Part shown: positions 1-5,087 of the stretch, one piece after another
Numbering within the stretch: the stretch's first letter is position 1
How the letters are laid out: each line of letters opens with the position of its first letter
NCBI GenBank assembly: GCA_903868455.1
Contig: CAIPVK010000169.1
Location: 1 to 5,554, forward strand
Source of the DNA: an uncultured Opitutia bacterium
GTDB lineage: Bacteria; Verrucomicrobiota; Verrucomicrobiia; Opitutales; UBA953
Length of the DNA stretch: 5,554 bases
Reading direction: 5' to 3'
The notes under the pieces: generated by a model
What the model saw: the letters and a program-made list of their open reading frames with translations, nothing else
What the model was told of the DNA's origin: nothing
Database searches by the model: none
Translations under genes and position numbers: made by a program

Positions 1-440
1 GCCGAGGTGGCGTCCGGGCGCTCCGTGCCGCCGGCCACGATCACCTTGCTCCCGACGAGCGCGCCCGCCGCGTAGGCGAGGGGGCGGGGCAGGGCGGGGA
101 AGCTGTCGACGCGGAGGCCCTCGTCGCCCACGGAAAGCACATGGCAGTCGGCGTGGTGGCGGACGGCGTCCGCGCCGCCGATGCAGAGCAGGCCCTGGCG
201 GATGCTGATCGCCACGCCGTAACCGAGGGGCCGGGGCAGCTTGCCGACGGCCTTCCACGCCTTGGCCTTGGGCTTCAGGGCGTAGACGGTGTCGTGCCAG
301 GCCTTGGCGCCGCCTTCCCAGAGCGGCTTGTCGGGGAAGTTGGAGCCGCCTGCCATGAGCAGGAAGTCGCCGCTGGTTCCGGCGAGCGCGCCGCCCACAC
401 CGGGGGCATTGGGAGTATCGGGCAACTGGGTCCAGCGCAT
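1..440 (-). CDS. NanM-like kelch mutarotase, partial (3' end outside window)
   Basis: This gene reads leftward from an ATG at 440 and has no stop before the window edge, so only the first 146 residues are visible. The protein starts MRWTQLPDTPNAPGVGGALA and carries kelch-type blade motifs: LLMAGGSNFPD near residues 27-37, WEGGAKAWHDTVYAL near 41-55, LLCIGGAD near 84-91 and VIVAGGT near 133-139. The NFPD...WEGG..WHD..Y signature is typical of the N-acetylneuraminate epimerase (NanM) and cyclically permuted mutarotase families. These beta-propellers interconvert sialic acid anomers or act on related sugars. There is no signal peptide, unlike periplasmic E. coli NanM, and I found no in-frame upstream start that would add one, so a cytoplasmic location is likely. 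The substrate cannot be fixed from this fragment. No Shine-Dalgarno precedes the start; the leader is C/T-rich. It is divergent from rpmB. Confidence 0.82.
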   Translation of the reverse strand, partial: MRWTQLPDTPNAPGVGGALAGTSGDFLLMAGGSNFPDKPLWEGGAKAWHDTVYALKPKAKAWKAVGKLPRPLGYGVAISIRQGLLCIGGADAVRHHADCHVLSVGDEGLRVDSFPALPRPLAYAAGALVGSKVIVAGGTERPDATS

Positions 441-510
441 GGTCGGAGAATCGAGAAAATGGGGGGAAATCGGGTTGTCGATACTGCAATCCGTCGGCAA
501 GGCCGCGTAT

Positions 511-590
511 GGATTGAAGGGATGAAGGGATTAAAGAGATGAAGGGACGGAAGGGATGAGGAGATGAAGGGATTGAAAGGGATGAAGGTG
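511..590. repeat. Degenerate GGATGAAG/GGATTAAAG array, left arm
   Basis: About nine imperfect units of 8-10 bases follow one another: GGATTGAAG, GGATGAAG, GGATTAAAG, AGATGAAG, GGACGGAAG, GGATGAG, GAGATGAAG, GGATTGAAAG, GGATGAAGG. The strand is almost purely purine plus T. Bases 526-547 are the reverse complement of 662-682 apart from one missing base, so this array and the one at 653-700 are arms of an inverted repeat. Read from the minus strand, it forms the pyrimidine-rich leader of the mutarotase gene. The same unit recurs at 3711-3777 and 3815-3880. Confidence 0.75.
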
Positions 591-652
591 TGGAAGGCGT
601 GTCGGGCGTAAATTTGCTTATCTGAGGGGTTCCCGAAGGCTCTGCCCCCTAT

Positions 653-700
653 ATCCCTGCATCCCTTCATCTTTTAATCCCTTTAATCCCTCCATCCCCC
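653..700. repeat. Degenerate GGATGAAG/GGATTAAAG array, right arm (complement strand)
   Basis: On the plus strand this reads as TTCATC and TTTAATCCC units: ATCCCTGC, ATCCCTTC, ATCTTTT, AATCCCTTT, AATCCCTCC, ATCCCCC. Positions 662-682 pair with 526-547 with a single bulged base. It lies about 80-125 bases upstream of the rpmB start and would make the 5' part of an rpmB leader pyrimidine-rich if transcription starts upstream of it. Confidence 0.7.
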
Positions 701-720
701 TCCCCGCAGGGGTCTCCTTT

Positions 721-735
721 CCCCTTGCCAAGGGG
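721..735 (+). other. Small perfect hairpin in the rpmB leader
   Basis: CCCCTTGCCAAGGGG is a perfect 6-bp inverted repeat around a GCC loop, 42 bases before the rpmB start codon. It is flanked by a C-rich run (CCCCCTCCCC, about 696-705) and a G-rich run (731-743), which could pair alternatively. It might be a leader structure affecting L28 expression, but there is no run of T after it and it does not match a known ribosomal-protein regulatory element that I recognise. Confidence 0.35.
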
Positions 736-777
736 GGTGGGGGGTGTTTCGTTCAACCCTCCAATCCCCCGAAAGCC

Positions 778-1008
778 ATGTCCCGCGTCTGCGTCATCAC
801 CGGCAAGCGCCCCACCAAGGGCCGCCGCATCATCCACAAGGGTCAGTCCAAGAAGAGCGGCGGCATCGGTCTCCAGCTCGTCAAGCAGACCAAGCGCACC
901 TTCAAGCCCAACCTGCAGCGCATCCGCATCAAGCTGCCCTCGGGTCAGGTCAAGCGCGCCTGGGTCTCGGTCAAGGCCATCAAGGCCGGTCTCGTCACCA
1001 AGGCCTGA
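778..1008 (+). CDS. rpmB: Large-subunit ribosomal protein L28
   Basis: The 76-residue product begins MSRVCVITGKRPTKG, matching the bacterial L28 start (compare MSRVCQVTGKRPVTG in E. coli), and continues with the basic segment TKRTFKPNLQRIRIKLPSGQ (residues 38-57) and the closing VSVKAIKAGLV (64-73). L28 is a small, strongly basic component of the 50S subunit. Length and charge fit the family. The usual GNNRSHA stretch after TGKRP is replaced by a longer Lys/Arg/Gly segment (RRIIHKGQSKKSGGIG, 16-31), a form I associate with PVC-group bacteria. Only one cysteine (C5) is present, so a zinc-binding version is unlikely. The leader is C/T-rich and lacks a Shine-Dalgarno; the start is fixed by the conserved N-terminus. 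The gene stands alone, with no rpmG beside it, and ends in an intrinsic terminator. Confidence 0.97.
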   Translation: MSRVCVITGKRPTKGRRIIHKGQSKKSGGIGLQLVKQTKRTFKPNLQRIRIKLPSGQVKRAWVSVKAIKAGLVTKA

Positions 1009-1032
1009 GGTCGCCCCTGTCGCCCTTGACTC

Positions 1033-1060
1033 AAGCCCCGGTTCGCCGGGGCTTTTGCTT
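1033..1060 (+). terminator. Intrinsic terminator of rpmB
   Basis: A perfect 9-bp stem, AAGCCCCGG (1033-1041) with CCGGGGCTT (1046-1054), encloses a stable TTCG tetraloop. It runs into TTTT (1053-1056) and then GCTTTG. It starts 24 bases after the rpmB stop codon. This is the only clear rho-independent terminator in the window, and it separates rpmB from fabV transcription. Confidence 0.9.
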
Positions 1061-1125
1061 TGATGAAATCCTGCGCCCGTCGCTCGTCCGCGCCATTTGG
1101 CATCTTCGCCGCTCCGCTTTCTCCC

Positions 1126-1157
1126 AGTCCCCTAGCCCCCTAGGCATCTAGCCCCCA
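1126..1157. repeat. 32-base direct repeat, copy 1 (CTAG-rich)
   Basis: Begins AGTCCCCTAG and ends GCATCTAGCCCCCA. It differs from the copy at 1202-1233 by a single base (T at 1141 against C at 1217). The two copies start 76 bases apart. It contains three CTAG tetramers (1132, 1140, 1148). It lies between the rpmB terminator and fabV. Confidence 0.85.
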
Positions 1158-1201
1158 CTCCCCGCTACCCGCGCCTCGCATTCCATTCTCTACAATCCAC
1201 T

Positions 1202-1233
1202 AGTCCCCTAGCCCCCCAGGCATCTAGCCCCCA
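1202..1233. repeat. 32-base direct repeat, copy 2 (CTAG-rich)
   Basis: Matches 31 of 32 bases of the copy at 1126-1157 and carries two CTAG tetramers, with a third overlapping its left edge (1200-1203). A -10-like TACAAT at 1191-1196 lies just before it, but no -35 element is visible at the right distance, so I do not call a promoter. From here to fabV the sequence becomes almost purely pyrimidine. Confidence 0.85.
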
Positions 1234-1293
1234 GGGTATTTGGCCGCGCCTTTCTTCCTTTAAACTCCCCCCTCCCCCTCCTAATCCTCCCCC

Positions 1294-2499
1294 ATGTCCC
1301 AGGTCGTCCTCAAACCCCGAGTCCGCGGCTTCATCTGCCTGACCGCCCACCCCGAGGGCTGCGCCGCCCATATCCGGGAGCAGATCGCCCACGTGAAGTC
1401 CCGCCCCCCGCTCAAGGGAGGCCCCAAGTCCGTCCTGGTCCTGGGGTGCTCCACCGGCTACGGCCTCGCCTCCCGCATCAGCGCGGCCTTCGGGTCGGGC
1501 GCCGCCACCCTCGGCGTGGCCTTCGAGCGCCCCGGCGAGGCGGACAAGCCCGCCAGCCCCGGTTGGTACAACACGGCCGCCTTCCATGACGAGGCCCGCA
1601 AGGCCGGCCTGAAGGCCTTCTACCTCAACGGCGACGCCTTCTCCAACGAGATGAAGGTCCAGGTGGCCGAGCTCATCAAGTCCCGCATGCCCGGCGGCAA
1701 GGTCGACCTCGTCGTCTACTCGCTCGCCTCGCCCCGCCGCACCGACCCCAAGACCGGCGAGACCCACAAGTCCGTCCTGAAGCCCGTCGGCCAGGCCTTC
1801 CACGCCAAGAACCTCGACACCGACCGCAAGGTGGTGAACGAGGTCTCGCTCGAGGCCGCCACGCCCGAGGACGTCGCCAACACCGTCAAGGTCATGGGCG
1901 GCGAGGACTGGGAGCTCTGGATGGAGGCGCTCGACGCCGCCGGCGTCCTCGCCGAGGGCGCGCAGACCGTCGCCTACTCCTACATCGGGCCCCAGGTCAC
2001 CTGGCCGATCTACAAGGACGGCACCATCGGCAAGGCCAAGGAGGACCTCGAGAAGGCCGGCGCCCGCATCGACGCCCTGCTCAAGCTCCGCCGCGGCCGC
2101 GCCTTCGTCTCGGTCAACAAGGCCGTCGTCACCCAGGCCTCCTCGGCCATCCCCGTCGTCCCCCTCTACATCTCCCTGCTTTTCAAGGTCATGAAGGCGA
2201 AGGGGACCCACGAGGGCTGCGTCGAGCAGATCCAGCGCCTCTTCGAGCGCCAGATGTACAACGGCAACGCCCTGGAGTTCGACGACGCCGGCCGCGTCCG
2301 CCTCGACGACTGGGAGATGGCGACCGACGTGCAGAAGGCCGTCTTCGACCTCTGGCCTAAGGTGACGACCGAGACGCTCGACGCGCACGGCGACTTCGCC
2401 GGCTACCAGACCGACTTCCTCAAGCTCTTCGGCTTCGGCCTCGCCGGGGTCGACTACGAGGCGCCCACCGAGACCGAGCGGCCCATCGCCGACGCCTGA
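1294..2499 (+). CDS. fabV: FabV-type trans-2-enoyl-CoA/ACP reductase (NADH)
   Basis: The 401-residue product has the full length and hallmarks of FabV. This single-domain short-chain-dehydrogenase-like enzyme reduces trans-2-enoyl thioesters in the last step of each fatty acid elongation cycle, in the cytoplasm. Visible signatures are the nucleotide-binding GCSTGYGLASR (51-61), VDLVVYSLASPRR (137-149), the catalytic Tyr-x8-Lys pair Y240/K249 within IYKDGTIGKAK (239-249), and the conserved substrate-side helix NKAVVTQASSAIPVVPLYIS (275-294). The wider Tyr-x8-Lys spacing, rather than the Tyr-x6-Lys of FabI, is diagnostic. Family members are commonly insensitive to triclosan; that is family knowledge, not shown here. 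The start ATG follows an all-pyrimidine leader without a Shine-Dalgarno and agrees with the conserved N-terminus (MSQVVLKPRVRGFICLTAHP). It is the first gene of a tight unit with parA and dgkA. The related trans-2-enoyl-CoA reductase (Ter) name is an alternative, since physiological substrate preference cannot be read from sequence. Confidence 0.95.
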   Translation: MSQVVLKPRVRGFICLTAHPEGCAAHIREQIAHVKSRPPLKGGPKSVLVLGCSTGYGLASRISAAFGSGAATLGVAFERPGEADKPASPGWYNTAAFHDEARKAGLKAFYLNGDAFSNEMKVQVAELIKSRMPGGKVDLVVYSLASPRRTDPKTGETHKSVLKPVGQAFHAKNLDTDRKVVNEVSLEAATPEDVANTVKVMGGEDWELWMEALDAAGVLAEGAQTVAYSYIGPQVTWPIYKDGTIGKAKEDLEKAGARIDALLKLRRGRAFVSVNKAVVTQASSAIPVVPLYISLLFKVMKAKGTHEGCVEQIQRLFERQMYNGNALEFDDAGRVRLDDWEMATDVQKAVFDLWPKVTTETLDAHGDFAGYQTDFLKLFGFGLAGVDYEAPTETERPIADA

Positions 2500-2500
2500 C

Positions 2501-3277
2501 GTGGCCAAGGTCCTCGCCATCGCCAACCAGAAGGGCGGGGTCGGCAAGACCACCACCGCCGTCAACCTGTCCGCCGGCCTCGCGCGCCTCGGCATCCCGG
2601 TCCTGCTCGTCGACCTCGACGCGCAGGCCAACGCCACCAGCGCCCTCGGGCTCGAGAAGGCCGCGGGCGGCTCGCTCTACCGCGTGCTCCACGGCGAGGG
2701 CGCCGCGGCCGACAAGGTCGTCGCCACCGGCGTGGCCAACCTCGACCTCATCCCGTCCGAGGTCGACCTCGCCGCGATCGAGTCCGAGCTCGCCCAGGCC
2801 GAGGGGTTCCTCGGCCGCCTGCGCGAGGCGCTCGCCCCGCTCGTCGCCTCCGGCCGCTGGAAGGCCGTGGTCATCGACTGCCCTCCCGCCCTCGGCGTGC
2901 TCTCGCTCAGCGCCCTCGCCGCCTCCGACCACCTGCTCGTCACGCTCCAGACCGAGTACCTCGCGCTCGAGGGCCTCGGCCAGATCCTCGGCGTCGTCGA
3001 CCAGCTCAAGGCCGCCGGCGCCACGCAGGCGCTCGATGTCGGCGGGATCGTGATGACGATGTACGACGTGCGCACCAACCTCTCGCGCCAGGTCGTCGAG
3101 GAGGTCCGCAAGCACTTCCCCCAGCTCATCCTCAACAGCTTCATCCCCCGCTCGATCCGGCTCTCCGAGGCGCCCAGCCACGGCAAGACCATCTTCGACT
3201 ACGACCCCCACTCGCCCGGCGCGACCGCCTACGAGGCCCTCGCCAAGGAGGTCGCCCAGCGCTTCGCCCTGCGATGA
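2501..3277 (+). CDS. parA: ParA/Soj-family ATPase
   Basis: This is a 258-residue P-loop ATPase of the MinD/ParA superfamily. The deviant Walker A KGGVGKTTT (11-19) has both the signature lysine (K11) and K16. The switch region VDLDAQANAT (37-46) and Walker B VVIDCPP (123-129) are present, as is the Soj-type C-terminal block IPRSIRLSEAPSHGKTIFDY (215-234). There is no N-terminal helix-turn-helix extension, so it resembles chromosomal Soj rather than large plasmid ParA proteins. Such proteins dimerise on ATP, bind DNA non-specifically and position chromosomes or other cargo, usually with a ParB partner. The start is a GTG one base after the fabV stop; no later start is possible because the P-loop lies at residue 11. 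No Shine-Dalgarno is visible, so translational coupling to fabV is likely. No parB follows; the next gene is dgkA, which it overlaps by four bases. Whether this is the main segregation ParA or an orphan paralogue cannot be decided from this window. Confidence 0.93.
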   Translation: MAKVLAIANQKGGVGKTTTAVNLSAGLARLGIPVLLVDLDAQANATSALGLEKAAGGSLYRVLHGEGAAADKVVATGVANLDLIPSEVDLAAIESELAQAEGFLGRLREALAPLVASGRWKAVVIDCPPALGVLSLSALAASDHLLVTLQTEYLALEGLGQILGVVDQLKAAGATQALDVGGIVMTMYDVRTNLSRQVVEEVRKHFPQLILNSFIPRSIRLSEAPSHGKTIFDYDPHSPGATAYEALAKEVAQRFALR

Positions 3278-3708
3278 CCCCTCCCTCCCCGAACGAGCCC
3301 GCCTACGGCGAGCGGATGAAGTCCAAGGGCGGGCTGTCCCGCCTGACGCGCGCGCTGGGCTACACCTGGGACGGCTTGAAGGCCGCCTACCATCATGAGC
3401 ACGCCTTCCGCCAGGAGGTCTGGGCCCTCGCTCCCTTCGCCGTCGCCGCCTGGGCGCTGCCCGGTCTCACCCTCTGGGTGCGCGCGCTGCTCTTCGGCTC
3501 GCTCCTGCTCGTCCTGATCGTCGAGCTCCTCAACTCCTCCATCGAGGCCAACACCGACCATATCACGCTCGAGCGCCATCCGCTCGCGAAGCGCGCGAAG
3601 GACATGGGCTCGGCCGCCGTCTTCCTCGCCCTCGTCAACGCCGGCCTTATCTGGGTCACGTTCCTTGTCTCCGCCTACGGCTCGCGGCTGTGGGATTGGA
3701 TGTTCTGA
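3274..3708 (+). CDS. dgkA: Diacylglycerol kinase (DgkA family)
   Basis: A 144-residue integral membrane kinase of the small trimeric DgkA family, which phosphorylates diacylglycerol (or undecaprenol in some lineages) at the inner membrane to recycle lipid intermediates. The key block ELLNSSIEANTDHI (84-97) carries E84, N87, E91 and D95, equivalent to E69, N72, the catalytic E76 and D80 of E. coli DgkA. RAKDMGSAAVF (107-117) and the N-terminal EHAFRQE (42-48, with E42 in the E. coli E28 position) are also conserved. Three membrane segments are apparent near 51-68, 70-88 and 114-134. The ATG overlaps the parA stop as ATGA, indicating coupled translation. A second in-frame ATG at 3316 would give 130 residues, nearer the usual family length, so the first 14 residues are less certain. 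Lipid versus undecaprenol substrate is unresolved. It closes the fabV-parA-dgkA unit. Confidence 0.94.
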   Translation: MTPPSPNEPAYGERMKSKGGLSRLTRALGYTWDGLKAAYHHEHAFRQEVWALAPFAVAAWALPGLTLWVRALLFGSLLLVLIVELLNSSIEANTDHITLERHPLAKRAKDMGSAAVFLALVNAGLIWVTFLVSAYGSRLWDWMF

Positions 3709-3710
3709 AC

Positions 3711-3777
3711 GAAGGGATGAAGAGATGAACGACCGATGGATTAAAATGATGAAGAGATGAAAAGATGAAGAGATAAG
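3711..3777. repeat. Degenerate GGATGAAG/GGATTAAA array, left arm of second locus
   Basis: Starting two bases after the dgkA stop, units such as GGATGAAG, AGATGAAC, GGATTAAA, ATGATGAAG, AGATGAAA, AGATGAAG and AGATAAG follow each other with little else. Bases 3712-3729 are an exact 18-base reverse complement of 3848-3865. The unit is the same as at 511-590, but here it follows a gene end rather than preceding a divergent start. Confidence 0.75.
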
Positions 3778-3814
3778 TCCCTCGCCCAGACGTTCACCTC
3801 CTCGCCCTCTTCTT

Positions 3815-3880
3815 GAAACCCTTAATCCCTTAACCCCCTTCAATCCCTTCATCTCTTCATCCCTTTAATCCCTCTATCCC
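3815..3880. repeat. Degenerate GGATGAAG/GGATTAAAG array, right arm of second locus (complement strand)
   Basis: On the complement strand this reads GGATAGAG, GGATTAAAG, GGATGAAG, AGATGAAG, GGATTGAAG, GGGGTTAAG, GGATTAAG. It includes 3848-3865, the exact partner of 3712-3729. A 14-base core (3844-3857) is also shared, inverted, with 534-547 in the first locus. It ends only seven bases before the next start codon and so forms nearly the whole pyrimidine-rich leader of the isomerase-like gene. Confidence 0.75.
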
Positions 3881-3887
3881 CCCAACC

Positions 3888-4955
3888 ATGCCCCGTCCCG
3901 TCACGCTCTTCACCGGCCAGTGGGCCGACCTCCCCCTCAAGGAACTCCTGCCCAAGGTGAAGGCCATGGGCTACGACGGCGTCGAGCTCGCCTGCTGGGG
4001 CGACCACTTCGACGTCCGTCGCGCCGTGAACGAGAAGGGCTACGTCCAGTCCCTCTGGGACCTGCTCGCCCAGAACGACCTCGGCTGCTGGGCCATCTCC
4101 GCCCACCTCGTCGGCCAGGCCACCTGCGACCGCATCGACGAGCGGCACAAGGCCATCCTGCCCGCCCACGTCTGGGGCGACGGCTCCCCCGAGGGGGTCA
4201 ACGACCGCGCCTGCGAGGAGATGGCGCTGACCGCCGCCGCCGCGCGCAAGTTCGCCGCCGCCGGCCGCGCCGCCATGAAGGGACGCCCCAAGGGCTCGGG
4301 CAAGGTCGTCGTCAACGGCTTCACCGGCTCGCCCATCTGGCACGCGCTCTATGCCTTCCCCCCGACCAGCCAGGAGTACCTGCAGGCCGGTTTCGACGCG
4401 TTCGGCCGCCGCTGGAAGAGGATCCTTCGCGCCTTCGACGCGCACGACGTCCACTTCGCCCTCGAGGTCCACCCGACGGAGATCGCCTTCGACATCGCCT
4501 CCGCCCACCGCGCGCTCAAGGCGGTCGGCAACCATGCCCGCTTCGGCTTCAACTTCGACCCCAGCCACCTCGCCTACCAGGGCGTCGACTACGTCCGCTT
4601 CATCCGCGAGTTCGGTCCGCGCATCCACCACGCCCACATGAAGGACGTCTGGTGGGGCAAGGGCGACGGCACGGTCGGCGTCTTCGGCGGCCACACCGCC
4701 TTCGGCGACCCCCGGCGCTTCTGGGAGTTCCGCTCGGTCGGCCGCGGCGACGTCCGCTTCGAGACCGTCATCGCCGCGCTCAACGACGTCGGCTACGCCG
4801 GCCCGCTCTCCGTCGAGTGGGAGGACGGCCGGATGGACCGCCTGCACGGCGCCGCCGAGTCCTGCGCCTTCGTCCGCCGTCTCGACTTCCCCCCGAACCA
4901 CGTCGCCTTCGACGCCGCCTTCGACAAGGCCCGGCAGAAGAAGACCGGCAAGTGA
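3888..4955 (+). CDS. Sugar phosphate isomerase/epimerase-like TIM-barrel protein
   Basis: The 355-residue product belongs to the xylose isomerase-like / AP endonuclease family 2 TIM-barrel superfamily. This family includes IolE-type dehydratases, tagatose and allulose epimerases and many uncharacterised sugar-handling enzymes. The opening strand-helix-strand (VTLFTGQWADLPLKELL, then AMGYDGVELACWGDH at 26-40, with E33) is typical. Candidate divalent-metal ligands sit where the family places them: E193 in ALEVHPTE, D224 and H227 in FNFDPSHLAYQG, H248/H250 in HHAHMKD, and E310 in LSVEWED. The C-terminal barrel ends with GYAGPLSVEWED and a helix. There is no signal peptide, so it should be cytoplasmic. 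It is followed 132 bases later by a Gfo/Idh/MocA oxidoreductase, a common pairing in sugar or inositol catabolism. The start ATG fits the first barrel strand; no Shine-Dalgarno is present. The exact substrate and reaction cannot be assigned. Confidence 0.88.
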   Translation: MPRPVTLFTGQWADLPLKELLPKVKAMGYDGVELACWGDHFDVRRAVNEKGYVQSLWDLLAQNDLGCWAISAHLVGQATCDRIDERHKAILPAHVWGDGSPEGVNDRACEEMALTAAAARKFAAAGRAAMKGRPKGSGKVVVNGFTGSPIWHALYAFPPTSQEYLQAGFDAFGRRWKRILRAFDAHDVHFALEVHPTEIAFDIASAHRALKAVGNHARFGFNFDPSHLAYQGVDYVRFIREFGPRIHHAHMKDVWWGKGDGTVGVFGGHTAFGDPRRFWEFRSVGRGDVRFETVIAALNDVGYAGPLSVEWEDGRMDRLHGAAESCAFVRRLDFPPNHVAFDAAFDKARQKKTGK

Positions 4956-4998
4956 CACGCGTTCCCCGCCTCGTCCTGCTCGTCGGCTCGTTGGCTTG

Positions 4999-5022
4999 CT
5001 AGGGTTGCCGACTAGGCCCTAG
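4999..5022. repeat. CTAG-bearing inverted repeat
   Basis: CTAGGG at 4999-5004 is mirrored by CCCTAG at 5017-5022, with a further CTAG at 5012-5015 between them. An overlapping pair, GTCGGC (4982-4987) and GCCGAC (5007-5012), offers an alternative hairpin. There is no T-run, so this is not a convincing terminator of the preceding gene. Its role is unknown. Confidence 0.4.
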
Positions 5023-5030
5023 AACCTCGA

Positions 5031-5075
5031 CATCCTCCGCCTCCTCCGAGTCCTCCCCATCCTCCGTATCCCTTC
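5031..5075 (+). repeat. 9-base tandem repeat (CATCCTCCG-like), about 5 units
   Basis: Five consecutive 9-base units in register are CATCCTCCG, CCTCCTCCG, AGTCCTCCC, CATCCTCCG and TATCCCTTC. The first four share a TCCTCC core and the last resembles the TTCATCCC-type unit of the other loci. The array ends 12 bases before the next start codon, so it occupies the leader of the oxidoreductase gene. It is not part of an open frame continuous with either neighbour. Confidence 0.8.
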
Positions 5076-5087
5076 ATTTTCCACCCC

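Larger units (their letters stand above)
441..777. other. Divergent intergenic region with paired repeat arms
   Basis: This 337-base gap separates the mutarotase and rpmB start codons and contains no credible gene. The open frames across it arise from the low-complexity repeat and from the antisense of the mutarotase. From left to right it holds a purine-rich repeat array (about 511-590), a mixed segment with the locally AT-rich stretch AAATTTGCTTATCTG (611-625), a pyrimidine-rich array (about 653-700), and a C-run/G-run segment (about 695-745) able to fold. Promoters for both divergent genes should lie here, but I cannot identify a -35/-10 pair with proper spacing. Confidence 0.6.

Noticed and set aside
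275..670. Minus-strand open frame of about 131 codons overlapping the mutarotase and its leader
   Set aside because: It is the wrong frame of the mutarotase start region extended through the purine repeat; its low-complexity PFIPS/LHLFNPF text comes from the repeat units.
511..700. CRISPR array
   Set aside because: Units are 8-10 bases, contiguous and degenerate, with no constant-length spacers and no cas genes.
745..760. Possible parS site (TGTTTC...)
   Set aside because: Only the first half (TGTTTC) matches the parS palindrome; the second half is absent.
1026..1054. TTGACT as a -35 element for fabV
   Set aside because: It overlaps the rpmB terminator and has no -10 at a suitable distance.
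1165..2637. Long minus-strand open frame of 490 codons opposite fabV
   Set aside because: High GC at third positions removes stops on the opposite strand; the translation is low-complexity G/L/V/A/D/E without any recognisable family, while fabV is unmistakable.
3245..3252. AAGGAGGT as a Shine-Dalgarno for dgkA
   Set aside because: It lies 21 bases before the start codon, too far for normal use, and encodes Ala-Lys-Glu-Val of parA.
3229..3852. Minus-strand open frame of about 207 codons opposite dgkA
   Set aside because: It is antisense to dgkA, with a start inside the repeat array and a repetitive N-terminus; dgkA has a clear family match.
3849..4958. Long minus-strand and plus-strand frames overlapping the isomerase-like gene
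   Set aside because: These are shadows with biased composition (Arg/Pro- or Gly/Val/Glu-rich), opposed by the conserved TIM-barrel protein in the chosen frame.
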